From: CAZNAQ01 sp964585585
GTDB taxonomy: Bacteria; Patescibacteriota; Patescibacteriia; Patescibacteriales; JAGXOH01
Direction of reading: 5' to 3'
DNA: 26,519 nt
NCBI GenBank assembly: GCA_964585585.1
Contig: CAZPEL010000011.1
Span: forward strand, 1-26,519
How positions within the stretch are numbered: position 1 is the first letter of the stretch; each line of letters begins with the position of its first letter. A program made the translations under genes and the position numbers. This document shows positions 8,088 through 15,849 of this stretch, piece by piece. Under the pieces are notes generated by a model, which saw only the letters and a program-made list of their open reading frames with translations, searched no databases and was not told the DNA's origin.

Positions 8088-8540
8088 TCACTGAATCTGA
8101 TAGGGTGACGCCGGGTCCTCCTCCCATCTGATCTCGTCCACTTCTTCTTGTTTGCCCGCTCCTTTATATAACTTGTCCAAAATATTTATACAAACCCCGT
8201 CTTCCTCGGAAACACACTTGTAACCATGGACCACTCCCGGTGGAACCATTATCACCTTGGGTTCGCCGGCTCCGGCGGTTATTTTTTGATATTCTTCATA
8301 GGTGGAAGAGTCCTTTCTTCGGTCCCATAAATGAACCTCAAAAGTTCCGGGGCCCAAAAAAACAAAATAATCGGTCTGGTAAACATGCTCGTGCGGCCCC
8401 CGGATCACTCCGGGCTTGGTGGAGCTGACATAGGACATTGCCGGGGCGAAATTGATCTCGTCCTGCCGGTAGATCTCGGAAAGCCACCCCCGGTCGTCGG
8501 AAAAATGTTTTAATTCCTTGATTATAACTCCGTTGATCAT
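8088..8540 (-). CDS. RmlC-like cupin, dTDP-sugar 3,5-epimerase family
   Basis: The predicted protein (150 residues from the ATG at 8540) has the cupin core of dTDP-4-dehydrorhamnose 3,5-epimerases. DDRGWLSEI near the N-terminus matches the substrate-binding DxRG stretch. IRGPHEH supplies the catalytic-type His. VPPGVVHGYKC and the following acidic loop match the RmlC second motif. At 150 residues it is shorter than typical RmlC (about 180), so it may be a 3-epimerase, an isomerase or a sugar-binding cupin. A longer reading frame to 8603 adds 21 residues, but these translate the intergenic GATATTGG repeat, so I reject that start. The nearby rmlB makes a matching substrate, but a repeat-rich spacer and the HIT gene separate them. 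Confidence 0.85.
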   Translation of the reverse strand: MINGVIIKELKHFSDDRGWLSEIYRQDEINFAPAMSYVSSTKPGVIRGPHEHVYQTDYFVFLGPGTFEVHLWDRRKDSSTYEEYQKITAGAGEPKVIMVPPGVVHGYKCVSEEDGVCINILDKLYKGAGKQEEVDEIRWEEDPASPYQIQ

Positions 8541-8549
8541 AGAATATAA

Positions 8550-8757
8550 GTTAATTGATATTGGATACTGGATATTAGATATTGGGGTCAATATTGTCCC
8601 CAATTACCAATATCCAATATCAAATATCCTTTTTCTTTGGCTCTGCCGCAGTCTCACGAAGTGGACTGCGGCTGTTTTTCTTTTTATCTTTTTCGTTGCA
8701 GTCCGCTAGCGCGAGACTGCAACGAGGCCAAATATCCAATATCAAATATCCTTTTTA
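8550..8757. repeat. GATATTGG-arm palindromic element with GC-rich hairpin cores
   Basis: Arms made of GATATTGGATATT-like words (8553-8585 and, inverted, 8605-8630 and 8731-8752) enclose TTGGGG/CCCCAA (8583-8604) and two GC-rich hairpins. The first, GCCGCAGTC/GACTGCGGC, is at 8645-8672. The second, GTTGCAGTC/GACTGCAAC, is at 8695-8723. The right arm runs into the end of the PfkB gene and provides its stop codon. A relative of the second hairpin occurs at 15734-15758. Confidence 0.8.
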
Positions 8758-9722
8758 ACCATAAGACCGTTCTGGGCTCCTTCCTGCTCGATAACCGAGG
8801 CGGCGTTCCTGGCCCCCAGGTGCATGGCCTTTTGAATATCCCCTTTGTAGATCTTCAACCCGGCGGTCAAGGAAGAATTAAAGGAATCCCCCACTCCGGT
8901 GGTATCCACTTTTTTCTGCTCCGGCACATTGGCCTGGTAATAAAAATTCTCCCCGTCGTAGGCGTTGGCCCCTTTCTTGCCCCGGGTGATGACCACCAAG
9001 GAAGGCCCATACTCCTTTAGGGCTTTTAACAGATTTTTGATACTGGAAAAAAATTTCTTGTCCTTGTTTTGATATTTCTTCTCGGATAGTAAAAGCTCTA
9101 CCGCTTCTTCCCGGTTCACAAACAGGATCTCGGTCTTTTTCAAGAAAGGAGATAAGCTTTTAACTCCGGCTTTGAGCTGGATATGGCCGGGATTCCAAGC
9201 TATTTGGGCCCCGGAGGCGGTAGAAAAGATATCTTTTAGCACCTGTTTCCAGGCGCCGGACAAGGAGGTAATGTAGATCCAATTCGCTTTTTTCAAGACC
9301 TTTTTCTCTTTTTCGCCCATTTTAAGCTCTTGATTGGCAGCCCGGTTGGAAAAAACTATGTGCTCGTTGTCCGGACCGACCAAAAGAAAAGAAAAACCGC
9401 TTTCCCGGTCCTTTTTTTGGATATGGGTGGTAACCACTTTGTTCTTCCTCAGGTTCTCGATTATCTTTTGACCCCGGCCGTCCTTGCCCACGGCCATCAA
9501 ACAAGCGGTCCGAAAGCCCAAGCCGGCGAAATTGACCGCGGTATTGGCCGCGCCTCCGCCAAAGGAGGAATGGGCCTCCTTGATCCTGATCTTGGAGCCG
9601 TAACGAAAACCCAATAACCTTTGCCCCGGAATATTCGGATCATCCATAAAAGTCCCTTCATTGGTATGAAAGGTGACATCCTCGGTGGCCCCGCCAATGG
9701 TTAGAAAATCATATTTTGACAT
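8742..9722 (-). CDS. PfkB-family carbohydrate/nucleoside kinase
   Basis: This is a ribokinase-fold kinase that phosphorylates a sugar or nucleoside with ATP; the substrate is not resolved. From the ATG at 9722 it has 326 residues. The first PfkB signature is GGGAANTAVNFAGLG (55-69). NREEAVEL (203-210) fits the Mg-binding NxxE motif. The second signature is DTTGVGDSFNSSLTAGL (273-289) with the anion-hole GVGD and the catalytic base Asp279. Frames extending to a TTG at 9779 run into TTTTGAAT-type repeat and are rejected. The last residues and the TGA stop come from a GATATTTGA repeat unit. The family call is firm. A GGATEDVTF opening instead of the commoner G(x)D opening suggests a less-studied subfamily. 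Confidence 0.9.
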   Translation of the reverse strand: MSKYDFLTIGGATEDVTFHTNEGTFMDDPNIPGQRLLGFRYGSKIRIKEAHSSFGGGAANTAVNFAGLGFRTACLMAVGKDGRGQKIIENLRKNKVVTTHIQKKDRESGFSFLLVGPDNEHIVFSNRAANQELKMGEKEKKVLKKANWIYITSLSGAWKQVLKDIFSTASGAQIAWNPGHIQLKAGVKSLSPFLKKTEILFVNREEAVELLLSEKKYQNKDKKFFSSIKNLLKALKEYGPSLVVITRGKKGANAYDGENFYYQANVPEQKKVDTTGVGDSFNSSLTAGLKIYKGDIQKAMHLGARNAASVIEQEGAQNGLMVKKDI

Positions 9723-9774
9723 ATCTTTTTTAAAAATTTCTTTATTAATAAACCATAAATTCATTAGCTTGAAG

Positions 9775-9868
9775 TGCAAAACTACGGCGTAAAGTGTAAA
9801 GCTATTTTAATTTTGAACTTTGAGTTGTAATTTTGAACTTTGAATTTTGAGTTTTGAACTTTAATAAT
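9775..9868. repeat. TTTTGAATTTTGAG-family repeat
   Basis: Upstream of the PfkB start lies a run of words such as AATTTTGAACTTTGAG and TTTTGAGTTTTGAAC with a spacing of about 7-10 bases. The same family occurs at 15660-15850, 17545-17722, 23756-23878 and 25357-25478. No promoter could be read with confidence here. Confidence 0.7.
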
Positions 9869-9891
9869 ATTATACCAAATTTTTCCATAAT

Positions 9892-9926
9892 AAAAAACCG
9901 CCCTTGTTAACCAAAGGCGGTTTTTT
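9892..9926 (-). terminator. Rho-independent terminator of the Gld-type ABC operon
   Basis: On the minus strand an 11-bp stem (AAAAAACCGCC with GGCGGTTTTTT) is followed by a U-run. It starts 9 bp after the DUF4340 stop, so it ends the four-gene ABC operon. Confidence 0.9.
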
Positions 9927-9934
9927 AAAAGTTT

Positions 9935-10924
9935 TTACTGCAAACTTTGTATGGTTTGGTTCAGAGTGTCCCGCTGCTCTCCGGTTATCAAATAAATATT
10001 GTCGCTGCTTCCCTTTTTGGCGTAATAAAGCTCTCGGTCGCCCTGCTTGCCGTCCTTTTCTCCGACCATTAGAGTATTACTGAAATCGGCTCCGCTGGCC
10101 TCAACTATGATCAAATGCTCCGAAAGGCCGGTGCCTTCAAATTCCTGCTCCGGGATCCGAACCGCCTCCAGATCAGACATTATATCCGCTATTTGATTCA
10201 TTTGGTCATCGCTAACCGAAAAATTCCTGGGAATAGTCCCCTGCCACTCCGGTCCTTGTTGTTCTTCGGATTCGGTATCTTCGATATTAAGGTCCGGGTC
10301 GGAATAGGAGGAGCTGGTAGAGGTTTTTTCCACGGTAAATTCCCGATCCGGATATTGAAATCTGATCTGGGCGATCCTGTTCTTGGCGGTATCGAAGATC
10401 ACTTTACTGCGCCAATCATCCCGCAACATCAAACCGGTCAGCTCCACATTTTGGGCGGAATAGGTCTCGTCGATTCCGGCTTGGGATACATAAGTACTGT
10501 TCAAGGTGGAGGAATCCAAACTGCCGACTATGAAATCGGCCACTTGATCGCCGTTGTCATAAAGTTTGACCCGACTGCCCTTTTCTTCATTGGAACGAAA
10601 ACGGCTCTTTTTCTCCGGGTCGGTGCTAATAAGTTCAAAAGTGGCCCGGGTCAAGCTGGCCATTTTCTCTTCCAAGTCCCCGGCTACATCTTCCTTGATG
10701 TAAAAATCACCTTCTCCTTCCACTTTCCACTTGGCCTCTCCCTCTTTTATCAGAACAGTGGAACTGCCGTTTCTGGTTATCTCCATTTTATTCACTTCTT
10801 CCATGGCCACATCGGCCAAAAAATTGTTCTTTTCCTCCTTGTTTTTTAAGGGACCCTGATAGAAATAAGCCAGGGCTATCAAAACCACCAGGATCAACCC
10901 CAGGATTATATTCTTTTTGTTCAT
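9935..10924 (-). CDS. DUF4340 domain protein (ABC-exporter partner)
   Basis: This 329-residue protein has one N-terminal membrane segment (about 6-22, IILGLILVVLIALAYFY) and an extracytoplasmic domain of the DUF4340 type. That domain is rich in short beta-strand blocks (for example IEVEASG-like and FIVGSLDSS stretches). DUF4340 genes are commonly found next to Gld-type ABC transporters, and here the gene is the last of such an operon, 28 bp after the GldG-like gene. A charged linker near residues 205-225 is rich in Asp, Glu, Ser and Gln. The exact role is unknown; by position it is probably an accessory or substrate-binding part of the transporter. The ATG at 10924 places the basic residues (NKKN) right before the membrane segment. 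Confidence 0.8.
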   Translation of the reverse strand: MNKKNIILGLILVVLIALAYFYQGPLKNKEEKNNFLADVAMEEVNKMEITRNGSSTVLIKEGEAKWKVEGEGDFYIKEDVAGDLEEKMASLTRATFELISTDPEKKSRFRSNEEKGSRVKLYDNGDQVADFIVGSLDSSTLNSTYVSQAGIDETYSAQNVELTGLMLRDDWRSKVIFDTAKNRIAQIRFQYPDREFTVEKTSTSSSYSDPDLNIEDTESEEQQGPEWQGTIPRNFSVSDDQMNQIADIMSDLEAVRIPEQEFEGTGLSEHLIIVEASGADFSNTLMVGEKDGKQGDRELYYAKKGSSDNIYLITGEQRDTLNQTIQSLQ

Positions 10925-10952
10925 AATATCTAAATTAAAAATTAAAATGAAG

Positions 10953-12491
10953 TTAAGATCTCCTCTTTCTGGTATAATACCTGATCAGGCCGAAAATGAC
11001 CACCACTACCGGCAAACCGAAGATGTTAAAGTACTTAACAGCGGTTTGCGCGACCGCGGAAATGTCCTCCAGGGGCCGGTCGGTAACTTGTTTGGAGCGG
11101 ATCTTGATCAGGTCCTCGTCCAGGGTTACACTGTCCACCAAGTTCTGCAAAAAGACCATATTATCCTTGCTTTGGCTTAAGAATCTATCCTTAACAAAAT
11201 CGCTATCCCCGACCAGGACCACCTTCCCCTGTTCGGTGCTTTGGTCGGAATAAGCGCTCTTTAACTCACCCGAAGTCATAACCGCCATTTTTCTTTGTTG
11301 GGTGTCTTCCGGAGAAAAATCGCTATTGGGCCGGAGGTCGTATTGTTCTTTCTGGACCCAGGACTCGGAAGTGCTTTGGGCCAAAGTTATGTATTGATCC
11401 GAGGAAGTGCCGATTATCTCCACACTACTCGGCCAAGGCAGGGTTACACTCTCCAAGTCGGACACGGCCACATTGTCCTGGTTGAAATTTTCGGAGGTTA
11501 TCTTAACCCAAGCCGGATACTGACTTTGGAAAGTAAACATTCCGGAATTAAAGGCGACCCGGCCGCAAGAATCATCCAAAACCACATTCTGATTCAACTC
11601 CAGGCCGTAGCTATTGACCAGATCATTGATACCGGTATCGTTCTGGGTGGCCACTAAGCCGTCCTCTATTTTTACTCCGTCCACCAAAAGCAGTAGGGAT
11701 CCGCCCTTCATAACAAAGGAATCCAATTTTTCCAGTTGCTCGGAGGCCAATTTTTCCTTGGGACCGGGCAAAATCAAAGTTTTTACGCCGTCCGGCACTT
11801 CCTCTGAGGTCAAGTCCACTTCCCGGACCTGATAAATATCATTCAATTTCTCCTTGGCGGTCTTTAATTCTTCCTTGGCGGCGGTCAAACTGCCGTGGCT
11901 GGTTACCAAGCCCACCGAGGGCATATCTTTTTGGGTAACTTTTTTGATGGCCGTGGTGATCTTGTATTCCAGGTTATTGGTGCTTTTGACCACCGGAATG
12001 GCCTCGGATTCATCTCCGTATTGCACCGCTATGCCCATATAACCGGTACTGACCTGATAGGACCCTTCTTTCATAACATTGAATCTCATCTGGGGTATCT
12101 GCAAACGGCTCAATTTTTGCTGGGCGTTATCCAGCTCCTTGGGGTTGATACTCTCTATTTTGACCTGTCCGCTGGAATAACTGACATATTCGCTTAAAAA
12201 ATCCCTTACCTGACTTTCCAAATTGGTGTATTTGCTGGGCAAATTATCACTAAAATAGATCTTGATCCGTAAAACATCATCCAACTCGGAGACCGATCTC
12301 TTACTGACCTCGGAAATGGAATAAATATTGTTCTGGGTCAGGTCCAGCCGAGTGAATATCTGATAGGAAAAGAAATTAACGACCGCCAAAATACCGATAA
12401 CAAATATAATGGTGATCACCAAGTCCCCCCTCTTTAACCAAGCATTGGATTTGGCTCCGAACTGTTTGAGTTTATCTTTTAGTTGCGCCAT
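10953..12491 (-). CDS. GldG-like ABC transporter auxiliary protein
   Basis: The 512-residue product has a short cytosolic tail, a membrane segment at about 25-47, a long extracytoplasmic part, and a last membrane helix (about 485-503, FGLPVVVVIFGLIRYY) followed by RKRRS. The region after the first helix (FFSYQIFTRLDLTQNNIYSIS...) is the characteristic opening of GldG and related ABC-auxiliary proteins. The extracytoplasmic part resembles a degenerate ThuA/GATase-like fold (VGLVTSHGS, TLILPGPKEKL). The gene follows the permease by 33 bp and precedes the DUF4340 gene by 28 bp. GldG works with GldA and GldF in gliding Bacteroidota, but homologues are widespread in non-gliders, so no motility is implied. 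The cargo is unknown. Confidence 0.85.
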   Translation of the reverse strand: MAQLKDKLKQFGAKSNAWLKRGDLVITIIFVIGILAVVNFFSYQIFTRLDLTQNNIYSISEVSKRSVSELDDVLRIKIYFSDNLPSKYTNLESQVRDFLSEYVSYSSGQVKIESINPKELDNAQQKLSRLQIPQMRFNVMKEGSYQVSTGYMGIAVQYGDESEAIPVVKSTNNLEYKITTAIKKVTQKDMPSVGLVTSHGSLTAAKEELKTAKEKLNDIYQVREVDLTSEEVPDGVKTLILPGPKEKLASEQLEKLDSFVMKGGSLLLLVDGVKIEDGLVATQNDTGINDLVNSYGLELNQNVVLDDSCGRVAFNSGMFTFQSQYPAWVKITSENFNQDNVAVSDLESVTLPWPSSVEIIGTSSDQYITLAQSTSESWVQKEQYDLRPNSDFSPEDTQQRKMAVMTSGELKSAYSDQSTEQGKVVLVGDSDFVKDRFLSQSKDNMVFLQNLVDSVTLDEDLIKIRSKQVTDRPLEDISAVAQTAVKYFNIFGLPVVVVIFGLIRYYTRKRRS

Positions 12492-12524
12492 AGGTTTGAA
12501 TTATGATCAATGAATTATTCTTAA

Positions 12525-13259
12525 TTAGCTATTCAATTCCCTTTTTTCTATCACTCGGACATTCAACCACAAAAAGAAGAATATAAAGGTGAGGTAGTAG
12601 ATTATATCCTTGCTGTCTATCACTCCCTTGGCAACGCTGTCAAAGTGACTGCCTAAGCCCAAAAATTTCATCATCGGAGCTAGAAAAGAGGGAGCTTGAA
12701 CCAAAACGAAATTGGCACCGATCACGAAAAAGAGAAAACAAGCCGCCAAGCCCAGAACAAAAGCAATGATCTGATTTTTGGTCAAACTGGATACCAAAAG
12801 ACCCAGGGATAAATAAGCTCCGGCCAGGAATATGGCCCCGATATAACCGCCCCAAACCGGACCGCTGTCCAGATTGCCCAAACTGGAAACCGTAAAAGGC
12901 AGGGTCAAACTCAATAATAAAGCCACCAGAACAAAAGCTATGGCTCCTAGGAATTTAGCCAAAACCACTTGCCAATCGGTAACCGGCAGGGTCAACAGGA
13001 ATTCATTGGTGCCCATTTTTCTTTCCTCGGCCCATAAGCGCATAGTAATAGCCGGGGCCAAAAACAGAAACACCCAGGGTAAAAACACGAAATAACTCTG
13101 CATTGTGGCCTGGCCGACAGCGAAGAAATTGCTAAAAAAAAGCCAGTTTCCGGCCACCAGAAACACGGCCAGAAAGATATAGGCGATCGGGGAGTTGAAA
13201 TAGCCCATCAGCTCCTTTTTGAACAAGACGTAAATTGTGTGGAGATAATTTTTTATCAT
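12525..13259 (-). CDS. ABC-2 type permease (GldF-like)
   Basis: The product, 244 residues from the ATG at 13259, is an integral membrane protein with about six hydrophobic helices. Its opening (YVLFKKELMGYFNSPIAYIF) and the later MRLWAEERKMGTNEFLLTLP block are typical of ABC-2 permeases of the GldF/NosY type. It should pair with the ATPase encoded upstream. A longer frame to 13319 adds 20 residues that are a translation of the GATATTGG repeat (NIKYQISNIS), so I reject it. The gap to the ATPase gene holds a 155-bp repeat element, while the gap to the GldG-like gene is only 33 bp. Function is inferred as export or envelope remodelling; the substrate is unknown. Confidence 0.88.
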   Translation of the reverse strand: MIKNYLHTIYVLFKKELMGYFNSPIAYIFLAVFLVAGNWLFFSNFFAVGQATMQSYFVFLPWVFLFLAPAITMRLWAEERKMGTNEFLLTLPVTDWQVVLAKFLGAIAFVLVALLLSLTLPFTVSSLGNLDSGPVWGGYIGAIFLAGAYLSLGLLVSSLTKNQIIAFVLGLAACFLFFVIGANFVLVQAPSFLAPMMKFLGLGSHFDSVAKGVIDSKDIIYYLTFIFFFLWLNVRVIEKRELNS

Positions 13260-13261
13260 AA

Positions 13262-13412
13262 TATAAAATGAGATATTGGATATTTGATATTTGATATTAG
13301 GCACAGTGGAACGATTCACTGTTGACCCGCCTACCGGCAGGCAGGCTATTTACTATTCACTAATATCTAATATCTAATTACTAATATCCAATATCCAATT
13401 ACTAATATCAAA
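13262..13412. repeat. GATATTGG-arm element inserted inside the ABC operon
   Basis: Left arms (GATATTGGATATTTGATATT, 13272-13299), a GCACAGTGGAACG core (13300-13313), an ACTGTTGAC piece, a CCTACCGGCAGG palindrome (13329-13346) and inverted right arms (AATATCTAATATC..., 13362-13412) lie between the ATPase and permease genes. The right arm ends at the ATPase stop codon. Confidence 0.85.
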
Positions 13413-13414
13413 TA

Positions 13415-14344
13415 TTACTGTGTCAACTGCCGGAACACATCCTCTAAATTATAGGTCTGGCGGTTGAGTTCCAGAACCACCCAGCCCTTATGGAACACGG
13501 TTCGGGACAAATTCTCCCTTATATCCTGCCCCGGTTCCGGTTCGATCTCATAACCAAAGACCCTGTCCGCTTCTTGGTCCTTGACCTCCGCCTTGCTTAT
13601 TCCCGGCATCTCCCGCAACACTCGGAGCACATCTTCCTGATAGCCCTTGATCTTGATATATATCTTTTCCCGGCGTCCGGCCTTTTCCGCCAGGGCATCC
13701 GGGGTCCCCTCTCCGACTATTTGGCCGTTGTTGATAATAACCACCCGATCACAAGTGGCGCTTACCTCGCCCAATATATGGGTGGAGAAAATAACCGTTT
13801 TTTCCCGGCCGATCTTTTTGATCAGGTCCCGGATCTCTACGATCTGGTTAGGGTCCAGGCCGGTGGTGGGTTCGTCCAATATCAGCACTTCCGGATCATG
13901 GATTATGGCCTGGGCCAGGCCCAAACGCTGGCGGTAACCCTTGGATAGCTCCTCTACCGCCTTTTTCAAGACATTCTGCAGGCCGCAGGATCCGGCCACT
14001 TCCCGGATCTTATCGTTGATATCCGCTTTCTTGATGTCCCGGACCGAGGCCACGAATTTCAAATATTCATATACGGTCATATCTTCATACAAAGGTACGG
14101 TTTCCGGAAGGTAACCGATCTTTTTCCGGGTTTCCAAGGAATGGGTTTTGATGTCTTGGTCGTCTATCTTTACCTCCCCGTCGTCTTGAGGCCAAAAGGA
14201 GGTAAGGATCTTCATGGCTGTGGTCTTTCCGGCCCCGTTGGGACCCAAAAAACCCAGGATCTCCCCCTTGTTTACGGTGAAATCAATTCCGTCCAAGGCC
14301 TTGGTGTCACCGAATTTTTTGGTTAAATTTTTAACTTCGATCAT
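13415..14344 (-). CDS. ABC transporter ATP-binding protein (GldA-like)
   Basis: This 309-residue cytosolic ATPase powers the Gld-type exporter encoded by the next three genes. Walker A is GPNGAGKTT (34-42), the signature motif is LSKGYRQR (133-140), Walker B is VLILDEPT (153-160), and the switch His is in FSTHIL (186-191). LSKGYRQR in place of LSGGQ is usual for GldA-type ATPases. A C-terminal extension (about 225-309) follows the nucleotide-binding domain, as in other members of this group. It is the first gene of the operon, preceded by a 190-bp AT-rich gap with a candidate promoter and the terminator of htrA. The ATG at 14344 gives the standard MIEVKNLTK opening. Confidence 0.93.
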   Translation of the reverse strand: MIEVKNLTKKFGDTKALDGIDFTVNKGEILGFLGPNGAGKTTAMKILTSFWPQDDGEVKIDDQDIKTHSLETRKKIGYLPETVPLYEDMTVYEYLKFVASVRDIKKADINDKIREVAGSCGLQNVLKKAVEELSKGYRQRLGLAQAIIHDPEVLILDEPTTGLDPNQIVEIRDLIKKIGREKTVIFSTHILGEVSATCDRVVIINNGQIVGEGTPDALAEKAGRREKIYIKIKGYQEDVLRVLREMPGISKAEVKDQEADRVFGYEIEPEPGQDIRENLSRTVFHKGWVVLELNRQTYNLEDVFRQLTQ

Positions 14345-14401
14345 AATCGAACATTTTAATTATTTGATTCTTATTAATATCAAGTCTTTTAAGTATTAAA
14401 T

Positions 14402-14430
14402 ATATTAAAAACAAATAAATAATAAGTCAA
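14402..14430 (-). promoter_or_regulatory. Candidate sigma-A promoter for the Gld-type ABC operon
   Basis: On the minus strand TTGACT (14430-14425) is followed after 17 bp by TAATAT (14407-14402), about 58 bp before the ATPase start codon. The -35 is good and the -10 only fair, in a very AT-rich background where chance matches are common. Confidence 0.4.
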
Positions 14431-14500
14431 CTTCTTTTTCCACAAACAAAAATTGTTTTTCCCGAAAAAAGTCAAGCCGAAAAAAATCGCTAAAATTCAA

Positions 14501-14527
14501 AAAAACCGCCAGATATAGGCGGTTTTT
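14501..14527 (-). terminator. Rho-independent terminator after htrA
   Basis: A 10-bp stem AAAAACCGCC/GGCGGTTTTT with a 7-base loop (AGATATA) and a U-run on the minus strand begins 8 bp after the htrA stop. It closes the stress block. Confidence 0.9.
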
Positions 14528-14534
14528 GGATAAA

Positions 14535-15656
14535 TTATTCAAACTCCCCGAGGGTGACCACCCGGATGAATACTTGCTCGCCCCTTTGGACCTTGAGTCC
14601 TATTTTGTCCCCGGGGCGATACCTCTGGACCACGGATCGAAGGTCGCTGTCCTCGGTTATTTTAATAGCGTTGATCTCAAAGACTATGTCTCCGGGCAGT
14701 AAACCGGCTTTGTCAGCCGGAGAGCCGGAAATAACACCGGGAGTGTCCTCTTTACCCTCGACTATCAAAGCGCCGCTTTCCCGGGGCAATTCCTCTTCCG
14801 CGGCCAATTGCGGGGTTATCATCTGATACCTGACTCCCAGGCGGGGCCGGATGATCTGGCCGTGCTTTTTGATACTCCTTATAACCGGCTTAACCTCGTC
14901 CACGGGTATGGCAAAACCGATACTGTTTCCGGTCCGGTCCACGGCCACATTCACCCCGATCACCTTGCCCTCTAAGTTTATTAAAGGGCCGCCGGAATTA
15001 CCCAAATTGATCTCGGCGTCGGTTTGGATGGTGTTGTTGAGGACCTGGGACTGGCCCATCTTATTGGCGGCAGTGAAATCCCGGCCCAGGCCGCTGATTA
15101 TGCCCTTGGTTACGGTGTTCTGGTATTTGCCCAAAGCGTTGCCGATGGCTATGACCGTGCTACCGACCACCGCCTGGTCACTGTTTCCCAATTCCACATA
15201 GGGCAGATCCTTGTCGTAGATCTTTAAAACCGCCAGATCATTGAGCGGATCGATATCTATCAATTGGGCATAATATTTCTGGCCGGAACTAAGAATGATC
15301 CGATATTGGGTTTGTTCCGGGTGTTGGGTTTCTACCACATGCTTGTTGGTCAGAATATAGCCGTTCGGAGAGATCAAAAAACCGGTTCCGGCTCCTTTTT
15401 CTATCTTGATATCCGGCTGAGTCCCTTCCCGGGTATCAATACTGATAGTGTCTGAATCTCGAGTTTCGTAAACAGTTATATTGACCACAGCCGGACGGTT
15501 CTTTTGAATAGCTCGAATAGTAGCGGTCTGTTCGTCCAAATTGAGTTCTTGGGAGGTTACCGGAGATAATTGACTACTTCCCCAAATAAATCCGAGCCCG
15601 AGTAAGGCGACCACAATAAATAACCCGGGAAACCAAAAGAGGATTTTTTTGTTCAT
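14535..15656 (-). CDS. htrA: HtrA/DegP-type serine protease with PDZ domain
   Basis: This is a membrane-anchored envelope protease that degrades or repairs misfolded proteins. From the ATG at 15656 it has 373 residues: one N-terminal membrane anchor (about 5-26), a trypsin-like domain with His106 (TNKHVVE), Asp140 (DPLNDLAVL) and Ser221 (GNSGGPL), and one C-terminal PDZ domain (about 275-373, with GSPADKAGLLPGDIVFEIN). A longer frame to 15773 adds 39 residues read from GC-hairpin and TTTTGAAT repeats and is rejected. It is the last gene of the chaperone block and has a strong terminator right after it. One PDZ rather than two makes it closer to DegS or HtrA of Gram-positives. A surface role fits, but any specific substrate is unknown. 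Confidence 0.94.
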   Translation of the reverse strand: MNKKILFWFPGLFIVVALLGLGFIWGSSQLSPVTSQELNLDEQTATIRAIQKNRPAVVNITVYETRDSDTISIDTREGTQPDIKIEKGAGTGFLISPNGYILTNKHVVETQHPEQTQYRIILSSGQKYYAQLIDIDPLNDLAVLKIYDKDLPYVELGNSDQAVVGSTVIAIGNALGKYQNTVTKGIISGLGRDFTAANKMGQSQVLNNTIQTDAEINLGNSGGPLINLEGKVIGVNVAVDRTGNSIGFAIPVDEVKPVIRSIKKHGQIIRPRLGVRYQMITPQLAAEEELPRESGALIVEGKEDTPGVISGSPADKAGLLPGDIVFEINAIKITEDSDLRSVVQRYRPGDKIGLKVQRGEQVFIRVVTLGEFE

Positions 15657-15659
15657 AAA

Positions 15660-15849
15660 AATATAATTTAATAGAATTTTGAATCTAGAATTTTGAATTT
15701 TGCTAGCTGTTACGGCTTTTCCAACTTTTTCGCTGCAGTCCGCTTTCGCGAGACTGCAACGGAGCCAATTCAAAATTAATTTTACCTCTTTGATTTGTCA
15801 TTTTGATTTTCCTGCCTGCCGGCAGGCAGGTGATTTTTGCATTTTGATT
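15660..15849. repeat. TTTTGAAT-arm element with CCTGCC palindrome and GCAGTC hairpin
   Basis: Between dnaJ and htrA lie TTTTGAAT-type arms, a TGCAGTC/GACTGCA hairpin (15734-15758) and a perfect 20-bp palindrome CCTGCCTGCC/GGCAGGCAGG (15811-15830). The hairpin matches the one at 8695-8723 including its flanks (TTTTTCG... and ...GCAACG-GAGCC). Confidence 0.8.

Noticed and set aside
8645..8690. GC-rich hairpin followed by T-rich tract resembling a plus-strand terminator
   Set aside because: No gene is on the plus strand; the hairpin is part of a repeat family also found at 8695-8723 and 15734-15758.
8088..9722. UGA recoding as in code 25
   Set aside because: TGA ends two genes (RmlC-like and PfkB) exactly where the families end, and no in-frame TGA is needed elsewhere.
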